From: an uncultured bacterium
Lineage (GTDB): Bacteria > Patescibacteriota > Minisyncoccia > Phycocordibacterales > PALSA-1337
Direction: 5' to 3'
Assembly: GCA_903870235.1 (NCBI GenBank)
Contig: CAIQCA010000093.1
Span: forward strand, 1 to 14,401
DNA length: 14,401 nucleotides
Position 1 is the first letter of the stretch; each line of letters begins with the position of its first letter. The notes under the pieces were generated by a model. It had not been told where the DNA came from. It saw nothing but the letters and a program-made list of their open reading frames with translations, and did no database searches. Shown here piece by piece: positions 1 through 5,452 of this stretch. The position numbers and the translations under genes were made by a program.

Positions 1-60
1 AACTTGTTCGATCGCTTTTTTCACCGGACCATCTGTGCCGATGTCTAACAGAACTTTCAT
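1..60 (-). CDS. 5' end of an unidentified gene (20 codons in window)
   Basis: An ATG at 60 on the minus strand opens a frame (first residues MKVLLDIGTD) that runs off the left edge. A clear SD, AAGGAG, sits 6 bases upstream. The gene follows the 206-aa receiver-like gene in the same direction and has the module's usual leader in front of it (hairpin 122-144, boxA-like element 99-108). The short N-terminus, with a beta-strand-like start, could begin a receiver or other Rossmann-like domain, but 20 residues are too few to name a family. Confidence 0.7.
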   Translation of the reverse strand, partial: MKVLLDIGTDGPVKKAIEQV

Positions 61-98
61 GCTGACTCCTTTGCTCTTGCGAGCGGTTAACTATTGGT

Positions 99-108
99 TG
101 TAAAGAAC
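99..108 (-). promoter_or_regulatory. boxA-like element upstream of the gene at 60
   Basis: The minus strand reads GTTCTTTACA, close to the NusB/S10-binding boxA of rRNA leaders (E. coli TGCTCTTTAACA). It sits about 38 nt before the ATG and 13 nt after a hairpin (122-144). The same order recurs before other genes of this module. The match is by eye, and function is inferred. Confidence 0.5.
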
Positions 109-121
109 TTTTTTATCCTAT

Positions 122-144
122 GGACTCGCGACTTTCGTGAGTCC
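122..144 (-). other. boxB-like hairpin upstream of boxA (copy 1)
   Basis: Minus-strand RNA folds as GGACUC / GAGUCC (6 bp), an A-C mismatch, then CGA/UCG closed by AAG. The same plan (6 bp, A-C mismatch, CGA...UCG) occurs at 984-1012, 2497-2525 and 4608-4633 with different paired bases. A second hairpin at 153-176 (8 bp, GCUCGUUU/AAACGAGC, loop containing CCCAUUA) precedes it. Its loop resembles that of the hairpin at 1021-1046. Confidence 0.6.
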
Positions 145-200
145 AATAAAATGCTCGTTTTTAATGGGAAACGAGCGAAACCGAGAAGTGTGACTAAATG

Positions 201-821
201 TTACTGCGTGCGACTTTTGACCGCACGACCTTCGACAAGATGCTTCAAGACCCTGCCCCAGTCTTTCTCTGCACCTTCGCCACCTTCGACAAACGGCGTA
301 TGGATGAAGAGCACTTTGGCGCCATTGATCTCGAAGAGTGGCTCCACGCCCTGGTAATAACAGCTCCCGATCTTATCCAGTGCGGCGCTAATCGCGCCTT
401 TATGATGATTGGTGTCCGTAACCATCGCCACGTACTTGGCACCAACTTGGCAAGCCCGAAGTGCCAAAACAAATCCGTAAGGGACTTGTTCGCCCGGGTA
501 GAAGGCATCAGGGGCCAGAGTCTCGTGACTCATCGGCATCATCATATCGACCAAGACGGCGTCAAAGTCTGGACGATTACGACATTCATCGTAAAGGCTT
601 TCCCGTTTATCGAACCAGGCGACGCGAGCGTCTCCGTGCTCACTAGGGCATGGACCAAAACGTTCGTCTGACAAGCGGTTCAATTTTTCGTGGTTGATTT
701 CCGTCGACAAGGCCTTGATGCCCTTTTCGAACGAGTCGGCAAGAGTCAGCTCGTGGCCGACCAATGTTTTGACCGCGGAGTCGCGATGCACTTGACTGTC
801 TTCGATGACAAGAATTTTCAT
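201..821 (-). CDS. Receiver-domain-like protein, 206 aa, with an insertion
   Basis: The protein opens like a response-regulator receiver domain: MKILVIED gives beta-1 and the acidic pair E7/D8. The likely phosphoacceptor is D92 in AVLVDMMMP, and VAMVTDT supplies the conserved Thr (about 135). In canonical receivers the phosphoacceptor is near residue 54, so about 38 residues are inserted between beta-2 and beta-3. The usual switch Lys-Pro is not obvious; NHHK lies too close to the Thr strand. No output domain follows; the tail (155-206) is short and unassigned. The start is supported by GGAG 8 nt upstream. It lies between the 451-aa receiver protein and the gene at 60, each with its own structured leader. 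A phosphorelay or a non-phosphorylated receiver are both possible. No histidine kinase is in the window. Confidence 0.8.
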   Translation of the reverse strand: MKILVIEDSQVHRDSAVKTLVGHELTLADSFEKGIKALSTEINHEKLNRLSDERFGPCPSEHGDARVAWFDKRESLYDECRNRPDFDAVLVDMMMPMSHETLAPDAFYPGEQVPYGFVLALRACQVGAKYVAMVTDTNHHKGAISAALDKIGSCYYQGVEPLFEINGAKVLFIHTPFVEGGEGAEKDWGRVLKHLVEGRAVKSRTQ

Positions 822-961
822 GAGTTATCTCCAGTATCTCCAAGCCGTTCATACGCCACTTTTTAGGTAGCTATAAATATGTTCGGTTATCAGAGAGTTC
901 AAAAACTGAAAAACTTTTGTTTTATATTTAAAATTTCAGATTTCAAATTCTCTGACAACCA

Positions 962-973
962 TTTTAAAAGAAC
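962..973 (-). promoter_or_regulatory. boxA-like element upstream of the 206-aa gene
   Basis: The minus strand reads GTTCTTTTAAAA within the 62-nt repeat copy at 966-1027, just downstream of the boxB-like hairpin 984-1012. About 140 nt of AT-rich leader separates it from the ATG at 821. Similarity to boxA is by eye. Confidence 0.45.
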
Positions 974-1027
974 TACACTCTGTGGATTCGCGATCTTGTG
1001 AATCGTGAACCCAGAAGAATGGAGGAT
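966..1027 (-). repeat. 62-nt intergenic direct repeat, copy A (mate at 2479-2540)
   Basis: Aligned by eye, 58 of 62 positions match the copy at 2479-2540. It covers the boxA-like element, the boxB-like hairpin (984-1012; GGGUUC/GAAUCC with an A-C mismatch and inner CGAU/AUCG) and the first arm of the next hairpin (1021-1046; GGAGGAUUUU/AAAAUCCUCC). Both copies sit in the same place, upstream of a receiver-protein gene. Confidence 0.85.
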
Positions 1028-1069
1028 TTTTAATGGAAAATCCTCCGAAACCTAAAGAGACTTCTACTG

Positions 1070-2425
1070 TTACTTGTTGGCGAGCAGTTTCTTGATACGA
1101 TCCAGGTTTTTGCCTGGTGCCTCAAGACCACCGGTCAACACAGACATTGCTCCAAGAGCGTTGTCTTCGTAATTGCTTGCGATCAAGATGCGGCCCCCAT
1201 AACCGCGTTTCTTGGCCTCGCGAGCAATCCACAAGCCATCGAAGCGCTCGTGAACAGTTAGATGCATATCCAGAATTACCACTTCTGGATTGTTGGCAAT
1301 GATTGCCTCAAGAGCTTTCTCTGAATTGCTGGTGCGAATCCGGTCGATCCGACCAACATCAGGAAATGCTTTGACGACCGCCTCGATCCAAGCCGCTTTG
1401 TCGTCGACCACCAAGATGTGATCATAGACGCAAGCGAAACTTTCTTGAAACTCGGCGTAGTCGAACAACGTGAACCCGTTTTCGAGCTCAGCCCGACGAC
1501 TCGGTTTGAAGAATCCCATCTGCTTCAGAGGTTTATTGTCCAGGTGGACAAGACCATCTTTCACTGCCAAGCGCTTGGCCGTTTCGTCGGTTAGACGATA
1601 CGACTCGATCGCCTGAGCATTGCTGAAGTCAGTGACTCCCATGAAGGCGCCAGTGGTATGAGCCACGGCATCTTCATCCTCAATCAGAGGCAAGAGTGCT
1701 CCGTTAACAATGGTCACCTCACTCGAGTTGACCTTGTAGCCGCCTTCGAAAAAGGCAACTTTCGGTGCGCACGTCCTAAACCGATCGTGAGCCATGAGTC
1801 GCTCCCCATCGAAGAATGTCCGTCCACCACCATGACCGGTGACGCAACGAACAAATGGGTTGCCATTCGGAGAAACATCAATGTAATTGTAACCATAGAC
1901 ATCCCGAAGCTCGAAGAGTCCGGTGTCAGTTACAATTCGGCGAGTCTTGGCTTCCTTGTCATTGAAGAGGATAGCGAAATGGCCAAAACCATTTGCAACG
2001 CTGATCACCTCCATGTGAGAAAGGACGTTCCGGATATTTTCTGGCAAGACCGGAACCACGAACTCGACTACTCGAGCTTGTGCGTATTCATGCGCCTTGC
2101 ACGAATCCAAATACAGTTGCGAACGAATCCGCGGATCGTAGTACCACCAGGCGCTCATCCAAAACAGAAACTTTTGGAATGGCGACATCATGGATGTATC
2201 GATCGAGGAAACGATGGCGTCGAAAGCCACAATTCCCAAGGCCTTACGTTCGGCTTCCGGAGCGGCTTCACGATCTTCTTTGTTGGGATACCGCTTTTCA
2301 ACGATATCGCGCAAAAAGTTGATTGAGTTTCGCACAAGCTGTTCAATCCGTTCCTTGCCCCAACGTTCCTCGAAGAGGACAGGAATAGTCTGCAGTCCAG
2401 CATGGCATTTGATGTTCTTGGTCAT
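1070..2425 (-). CDS. 451-aa protein with C-terminal receiver domain
   Basis: About the last 115 residues form a receiver domain: HILVVDDK (acidic pair), EVVILDMHL (phosphoacceptor Asp), RILIASNY (conserved Ser) and a Lys in APGKNLDRI at the switch position. The first ~330 residues match no family I can name. They look globular and soluble, with a Trp-rich stretch (FWMSAWWYYDP) and a segment SHMEVISVANGFGHFAIL that could be a ligand-binding fold. A receiver at the C-terminus rather than the N-terminus is less common. I chose the ATG at 2425 because SD GGAGAT lies 7 nt upstream; an in-frame ATG at 2455 would put that SD inside the gene. The gene is preceded by the boxA/boxB module and followed by another copy of it. 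A signalling role is inferred from the receiver only. Confidence 0.82.
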   Translation of the reverse strand: MTKNIKCHAGLQTIPVLFEERWGKERIEQLVRNSINFLRDIVEKRYPNKEDREAAPEAERKALGIVAFDAIVSSIDTSMMSPFQKFLFWMSAWWYYDPRIRSQLYLDSCKAHEYAQARVVEFVVPVLPENIRNVLSHMEVISVANGFGHFAILFNDKEAKTRRIVTDTGLFELRDVYGYNYIDVSPNGNPFVRCVTGHGGGRTFFDGERLMAHDRFRTCAPKVAFFEGGYKVNSSEVTIVNGALLPLIEDEDAVAHTTGAFMGVTDFSNAQAIESYRLTDETAKRLAVKDGLVHLDNKPLKQMGFFKPSRRAELENGFTLFDYAEFQESFACVYDHILVVDDKAAWIEAVVKAFPDVGRIDRIRTSNSEKALEAIIANNPEVVILDMHLTVHERFDGLWIAREAKKRGYGGRILIASNYEDNALGAMSVLTGGLEAPGKNLDRIKKLLANK

Positions 2426-2475
2426 CTCATATCTCCATCTGGTGTTCTTTGGCACACCTGCGTAAAGCCGTTTTA

Positions 2476-2487
2476 TTTAAAAGAACT
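2476..2487 (-). promoter_or_regulatory. boxA-like element upstream of the 451-aa gene
   Basis: The minus strand reads AGTTCTTTTAAA, part of repeat copy B (2479-2540). It lies downstream of the boxB-like hairpin 2497-2525 and about 50 nt before the ATG at 2425. Confidence 0.45.
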
Positions 2488-2540
2488 GCACTCTGTGGAT
2501 CCGCGATTTTGTAAATCGTGAACCCAGAAGAATGGAGGAT
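2479..2540 (-). repeat. 62-nt intergenic direct repeat, copy B (mate at 966-1027)
   Basis: It is near-identical to 966-1027. Its hairpin (2497-2525) is GGGUUC/GGAUCC, A-C mismatch, CGAUUU/AAAUCG, loop ACA. The differences from copy A that fall in the outer stem keep pairing (U-A becomes U-G). A 7-bp hairpin GGAGGAU/AUCCUCC at its upstream side (2534-2552) replaces the longer one in copy A. Confidence 0.85.
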
Positions 2541-2645
2541 TCGAGATCCTCCAGAGGCTCTGCTTCCTCTAGGCTCTCCATTTTGGGAAATGGGGACAAA
2601 AGACACCTTTTTACGCGACAGGATTTCGTCGCAACCTTCATGGGT

Positions 2646-2879
2646 TTACTTCTTGGACTTCCAAACCGCGCTGATACATCCAAAGCCGATGGCGATAACG
2701 ATGATCCACAGCACTCCTTCGAAGAGTGGCTGGAGAGCAATCATCAAACGGGCGAAAAACATCCGCCCAAGATCTGGATTGATGACGAGGACGATCGCAA
2801 GTATCACTCCAAGTGTGGTCAAAGCGCGTCTTGGTGTACCGAAGAGGAATAACAACCAGGCTTGTGCATGTGGATTCAT
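2646..2879 (-). CDS. Small two-helix membrane protein, 77 aa
   Basis: The sequence has two hydrophobic segments, about residues 20-34 (TTLGVILAIVLVIN) and 53-72 (FEGVLWIIVIAIGFGC), a short basic motif before the first (PRR) and a Lys-rich C-terminus (WKSKK). It is probably an inner-membrane hairpin protein. The start at 2879 has SD AAGGAG 8 nt upstream; a longer GTG-started frame reaching 3029 would run through the hammerhead ribozyme and is not favoured. Its mRNA leader contains the hammerhead core (2933-2998), so the mature message may begin with a ribozyme-generated 5'-OH end at 2983. Family unknown. It could be a holin-like or accessory membrane protein, but nothing here proves that. Confidence 0.72.
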   Translation of the reverse strand: MNPHAQAWLLFLFGTPRRALTTLGVILAIVLVINPDLGRMFFARLMIALQPLFEGVLWIIVIAIGFGCISAVWKSKK

Positions 2880-2922
2880 GTCAGGATCTCCTTGTATGCC
2901 CTTTCGAGCGGTTTTGGTTTTT

Positions 2923-2935
2923 GATTGTAAAGATC
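2923..2935 (-). promoter_or_regulatory. boxA-like element overlapping hammerhead 1
   Basis: The minus strand reads GATCTTTACAATC, a weaker boxA match (GATC in place of GTTC). Its first three bases are also the end of the 3' strand of stem III of the hammerhead (2933-2998), so the two may exclude one another. Confidence 0.35.
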
Positions 2936-2998
2936 TTTTCCGTTTCGTCCTTTTGGACTCATCAGTCGGAATACACATTCCGAGACAGCTGGAAAGAT
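2933..2998 (-). ncRNA. Hammerhead ribozyme 1 (type III arrangement, canonical core)
   Basis: In minus-strand order: stem III 5' strand, GUC cleavage triplet (2986-2984), stem I of 7 bp with loop GUGU (2983-2966), CUGAUGA (2965-2959), stem II GUCC-AAAA-GGAC (2958-2947), GAAA (2946-2943), then the stem III 3' strand. All invariant core bases are present (C3, U4, G5, A6, G8, A9, G12, A13, A14, A15.1-U16.1, C17). Predicted cleavage falls between 2984 and 2983. Stem III pairs GU/AC next to the core, then AUCUUU-CC with GG-A-AAAGAU across an asymmetric AGCU bulge. The ribozyme lies in the leader of the 77-aa gene. Activity is not shown by sequence alone. Confidence 0.88.
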
Positions 2999-3135
2999 TT
3001 GGTATCTTTCCGTTTTTGTTTTCACGCACCTATTTTCATAGGATTGTTAATCACTTCTGTTGCCAAGGTGGTTTTCTCCACCTCCGCCAGTTCTAACGAC
3101 CAATTTCTTGATCTCCTGGTATTAGCGTTAGTTCC

Positions 3136-3435
3136 TCACTCTTCCCACAGCGTTCGGTATGCGGGAATGCGTTTGGTTCTATGTCCGGATCCAGAACGAC
3201 CGTTTCGCCTGTTCCACTTTTTTATCAGTGTACGAAGACGACTTCGATCAGCTCTAGAGAGACATAGCACCTCGCCATCCCAGGTCCGAATCTTCCGTGA
3301 AGGAAGAAAGCTGTGAGGACTGTAACCCCACGGCCTCTCAGTACCAGGAGCAATCGCATAATGATTGACTGTACTGAGTCGGATGGCTGGAAAGTTGGGA
3401 AACTGTACCACTACACAACCGTAATCAGTGCTCAT
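3136..3435 (-). CDS. Basic 99-aa protein of unknown function
   Basis: The ATG at 3435 has a near-perfect SD (AAGGAGGTG) 3-5 nt upstream, the strongest in the module apart from the 17-aa ORF, and an A/C-rich leader before it. Residues 1-60 are mixed with several aromatic residues and two Cys (7, 58). Residues 61-93 are strongly basic (RSRLRTLIKKWNRRNGR and following), which suggests nucleic-acid binding. I recognise no family. The gene lies wholly inside the 930-nt RNA that the two hammerheads would excise. The frame continues upstream to 3564 but without a start supported by an SD. Confidence 0.68.
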   Translation of the reverse strand: MSTDYGCVVVQFPNFPAIRLSTVNHYAIAPGTERPWGYSPHSFLPSRKIRTWDGEVLCLSRADRSRLRTLIKKWNRRNGRSGSGHRTKRIPAYRTLWEE

Positions 3436-3465
3436 AGCACCTCCTTGGTTTGTTTGGTTTCGGTC

Positions 3466-3476
3466 GTTAAGAAATT
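3466..3476 (-). promoter_or_regulatory. Divergent boxA-like element upstream of the 99-aa gene
   Basis: The minus strand reads ATTTCTTAACG, a poorer match to the GTTCTTTAC element but in the same position: after a hairpin (CUUCU-GGUC-AGAAG, near 3505-3518) and before an A/C-rich leader and SD. Low certainty. Confidence 0.3.
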
Positions 3477-3784
3477 GTGCGCAGTTCGGAATTATTGACG
3501 AGACCTTCTGACCAGAAGTGCTCCCGCTATTTACCGATGAATCGTATAGAGTTCCGGGTATCACCCCTCAACACAGTGCGTATCTTACACACCGTTTGGA
3601 CGATATACGAGACTTGTCTTTTCCAGAGGATATACTTGGTTGATAGCCAAGCTTGGTCGGATCCTCCTTCTGTTTCACACTTTTATCTGACTCCAGATAG
3701 CCACCGTCTCGACCATCCTTTCGGCGGCCAAGTTTGGCTCTCAATGTGAAGTGAAAAGACTTCCGTGTTATGTGGCGCCTGCGC

Positions 3785-3840
3785 TCGCCTACACAAGACT
3801 GATCTGAATCAATGTTTTCAGACCATGCTTGTGTAGGCGA
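3785..3840 (-). other. Long hairpin just downstream of hammerhead 2
   Basis: Thirteen perfect base pairs (UCGCCUACACAAG with CUUGUGUAGGCGA), a 3-nt internal loop, then eight more pairs (GGUCUGAA/UUCAGAUC, one G-U) and an 8-nt loop. It begins 5 nt after the boxA-like element 3846-3859. It has no U-tract, so it is not an ordinary terminator. It may cap or protect the 5' region of the RNA released by cleavage at 3913. Confidence 0.75.
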
Positions 3841-3845
3841 TAATG

Positions 3846-3859
3846 TTATGTAAAGAACT
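3846..3859 (-). promoter_or_regulatory. boxA-like element next to hammerhead 2
   Basis: The minus strand reads AGTTCTTTACATAA, directly abutting the 3' strand of stem III of hammerhead 2. The same sequence through ACATAA appears at 4585-4598. Confidence 0.5.
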
Positions 3860-3927
3860 AAGTCATTTTCCGTTTCGTCCTTTTGGACTCATCGGGACAA
3901 GTACACACTTGCCGACGGAAGTGACTT
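3860..3927 (-). ncRNA. Hammerhead ribozyme 2 (type III arrangement, U4C variant)
   Basis: The minus-strand order matches hammerhead 1: GUC (3916-3914), stem I GGCAAGU-GUGU-ACUUGUC (3913-3896, one G-U), core CCGAUGA (3895-3889), stem II GUCC-AAAA-GGAC (3888-3877), GAAA (3876-3873). Stem III is long: UUCCG/CGGAA then AAGUCA/UGACUU across a small internal loop. Predicted cleavage falls between 3914 and 3913. Stem I and stem III differ in sequence from copy 1 yet still pair, which is covariation support. The usual U4 is C here, which may lower activity. Confidence 0.8.
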
Positions 3928-4584
3928 TGGAGAACTTTCCCAGATCCTCGCCGGTACCATCTACCTTCATTTGGTGATGGATTCGGATTCTGGTACTCGT
4001 TCTCCTAACGTCGTAGTCACACGACGTCCGTTGTTGCCTTTTGGGCACTCACAACGGATAATTTTGCTAATTCACTAGCCAGATTGCTGTCCCAAGAGGA
4101 TCTATCCCAACGGGATGATCTCAAATGGCGCTATGATCTGTACCTAGTAAGGAGGGAAAACATTAACAACCCCCTTAATCAGTTTTTTAAATAAAGAAAC
4201 TGAATAAAACTTTTTCACGATTGATTGTCAGTGCTTGATGACAACCTGGATCCCCGGACCACTACAACTATTTTCGGAACGGTAAAGCGTTCCTAACATA
4301 GAAAGTCTTGCGAGACTTTTACGTAGCGAAGCGACATGACGTCGCTCCGAGCGTGTGTCAAGTGAGGGTTCTAGAGGCCCCCATCGCTCGGTTGTCGGCA
4401 TTTGGGGTTATCCATCCTTGACCATACCGGTCTTCAGTCGCCACCACATCCATCTCTAACTCGAGATGGTGTGTCTGAAGACTAGAGGATAGGTTTCCTC
4501 TTCGCCTCACGTGCTTTGGGTATCGTGAAATCCCTGCACCTTGGTTAGATTTGAAATTTCCAATCCAGTCAAGGTGCAGAGATT

Positions 4585-4598
4585 TTATGTAAAGAACT
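4585..4598 (-). promoter_or_regulatory. boxA-like element in the structured interval
   Basis: The minus strand reads AGTTCTTTACATAA, 9 nt downstream of the boxB-like hairpin 4608-4633. No obvious ORF follows it closely; a 10-bp hairpin (4534-4579) comes next. Confidence 0.45.
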
Positions 4599-4607
4599 TT
4601 ACTCTTT

Positions 4608-4633
4608 GAGTTCGCGAACTTTTTCGTGAACTC
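4608..4633 (-). other. boxB-like hairpin (copy 4)
   Basis: GAGUUC/GAACUC, A-C mismatch, CGAA/UUCG, loop AAAG. It is the same architecture as 122-144, 984-1012 and 2497-2525 and has the best-paired inner stem of the set. A preceding hairpin GGGCGA/UCGCCC (near 4642-4659) is separate. Confidence 0.6.
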
Positions 4634-4743
4634 AATTGAGTGGGCGACGTGAATCGCCCATGCTGACCTTTCTGTTGCCAAGTGGTCAGCCTGTACTCCG
4701 TCCTCTTAGGTGTTTCCTAAGTGACAGGGCCCCATCGTTCGCT

Positions 4744-4797
4744 CTAGCGGTAGCGAATAACATCGATGGTGCCGTCGGGGTATACCCGGTAGATCAT
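4744..4797 (-). CDS. 17-aa micro-ORF with a strong SD
   Basis: The ORF encodes MIYRVYPDGTIDVIRYR and stops at TAG. SD AAGGAGG is placed 6 nt before the ATG, after an A/C-rich leader of the same style as the larger genes and a boxA-like element (4831-4842). The peptide alternates hydrophobic and charged residues around a PDG turn, which resembles a single beta-hairpin. It could be a real micropeptide or a leader peptide controlling the structured RNA downstream. Length alone prevents family assignment; the translation signals are the evidence. Confidence 0.6.
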   Translation of the reverse strand: MIYRVYPDGTIDVIRYR

Positions 4798-4830
4798 AAT
4801 TACCTCCTTTTTTGGTTGTTATGATTTTGA

Positions 4831-4842
4831 AATTTAAAGAAC
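4831..4842 (-). promoter_or_regulatory. boxA-like element upstream of the 17-aa ORF
   Basis: The minus strand reads GTTCTTTAAATT, the closest in the window to the classic boxA core TTCTTTAA. It is preceded by a hairpin (4854-4890: CCAAGUG/CACUUGG with inner AUCUC-CGAG-GAGAU) and a further hairpin GGUGAAUU/AAUUCACC just upstream. Confidence 0.5.
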
Positions 4843-5002
4843 GGCTCGAGGATCCAAGTGGTCCCATCTCCTCGGAGATGTTTCACTTGGGTGAATTGAG
4901 GAATTCACCACCAGCAGTGACCGCTTGCTAAGCGCCCTGGAGCTTCCCCAGAGAATTACTTGTAGTTTTGAGACGTACAATGGTCTTTCCGCTTTAGGCT
5001 GC

Positions 5003-5326
5003 CTAAGCAGCCATGGCGGAAGCCGGTTTGGCCGCTGCGACAGGATTCGCGTGCGGTTTGATCGGCTTGGCGTCTGCGAACGCCTTCCCCCAGAAGTCCT
5101 GTGCCAGGCGTTTCTGTCTCCATTCTTCGCGAAGCTCGCGAGATGGGACCAGATTGGCCTTCACACCTTGAGGAGCGCTTTTCAAAAGCATCTCTCCGCA
5201 AGGCTTGTGGACTTTCTTGGGTTGCGACTGGCCGTCAATGTAAAACAGCCATTTCGCTCCGCAACTTCCCGTCTTGTTACAGACGGCGCAGGTGGTCAGG
5301 ACGGCGGTGTTCGTTTGGGTAGCCAT
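5003..5326 (-). CDS. Zinc-ribbon-like 107-aa protein
   Basis: This is the first gene of the leftward transcript. Cys13-x2-Cys16, Cys22, His40 and Cys43 (TTCAVCNKTGSCG ... VHKPCGE) form a likely zinc site with a short beta hairpin between (KWLFYIDG). Residues 63-80 are charged and helical; the tail (85-107) is Ala/Pro/Lys-rich and probably disordered. SD AAAGGAG is about 10 nt from the ATG. It is preceded by a large hairpin leader (5358-5452) and a near-consensus promoter (5477-5504). Nucleic-acid or protein binding is plausible; no named family is recognised. Confidence 0.75.
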   Translation of the reverse strand: MATQTNTAVLTTCAVCNKTGSCGAKWLFYIDGQSQPKKVHKPCGEMLLKSAPQGVKANLVPSRELREEWRQKRLAQDFWGKAFADAKPIKPHANPVAAAKPASAMAA

Positions 5327-5357
5327 TGTAGTCAGTCTCCTTTGGTTTTTTGGTTTA

Positions 5358-5452
5358 AGTTACCCCTTAATGCTCCCCTTGTAAGTTGGATTTCGATAAT
5401 TTTCTAGGAAATCCGTTTCTACAAGACAAGTGGGAGCAATGAGGGATAACTT
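5358..5452 (-). promoter_or_regulatory. Structured 5' leader of the leftward transcript
   Basis: Minus-strand RNA forms a 21-bp outer stem (arms 5432-5452 and 5358-5378; one G-U and two mismatches), a middle 5-bp stem CUUGU/ACAAG and an inner 7-bp stem GGAUUUC/GAAAUCC with a 13-nt loop. It begins about 20 nt after the predicted start site. It could protect the 5' end, regulate the transcript, or be an unlisted riboswitch-like element. No known riboswitch motif was recognised. Confidence 0.65.

Larger units (their letters stand above)
3436..4743 (-). other. 1.3-kb structured, apparently noncoding interval
   Basis: No frame here combines a start, an SD and protein-like composition. On the minus strand it holds hammerhead 2 (3860-3927), boxA-like elements, and strong hairpins. 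These include 3785-3840, 4223-4246 (8 bp, one G-U), 4276-4293 (6 bp, GGAACG/CGUUCC), 4302-4319 (7 bp), 4330-4346 (6 bp), 4534-4579 (10 bp, CUGCACCUUG/CAAGGUGCAG) and 4608-4633. The density of perfect stems suggests one or more large structured RNAs within the leftward transcript. No known large RNA class (group I/II intron, RNase P, tmRNA) could be matched. Confidence 0.55.

Noticed and set aside
1658..2326. 222-aa plus-strand ORF
   Set aside because: Antisense shadow of the 451-aa gene, with no SD or recognisable motif.
2426..2455. Ten-residue upstream extension of the 451-aa protein
   Set aside because: The SD for the ATG at 2425 would lie inside it, and no SD precedes 2455.
2880..3029. 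N-terminal extension of the 77-aa membrane protein
   Set aside because: It would start at GTG without an SD and run through the ribozyme; the ATG at 2879 has a clear SD.
2518..3316. Overlapping plus-strand ORFs of 192 and 167 aa
   Set aside because: Antisense to the membrane protein gene and the ribozyme region; no translation signals.
3863..4048. 61-aa minus-strand ORF across hammerhead 2
   Set aside because: No SD. The stretch shared with hammerhead 1 is read in a different frame there, so conservation is at the RNA level, not the protein level.
4358..4681. 107-aa minus-strand ORF starting at TTG
   Set aside because: No SD, odd composition, and it spans several perfect hairpins and a boxA-like element.
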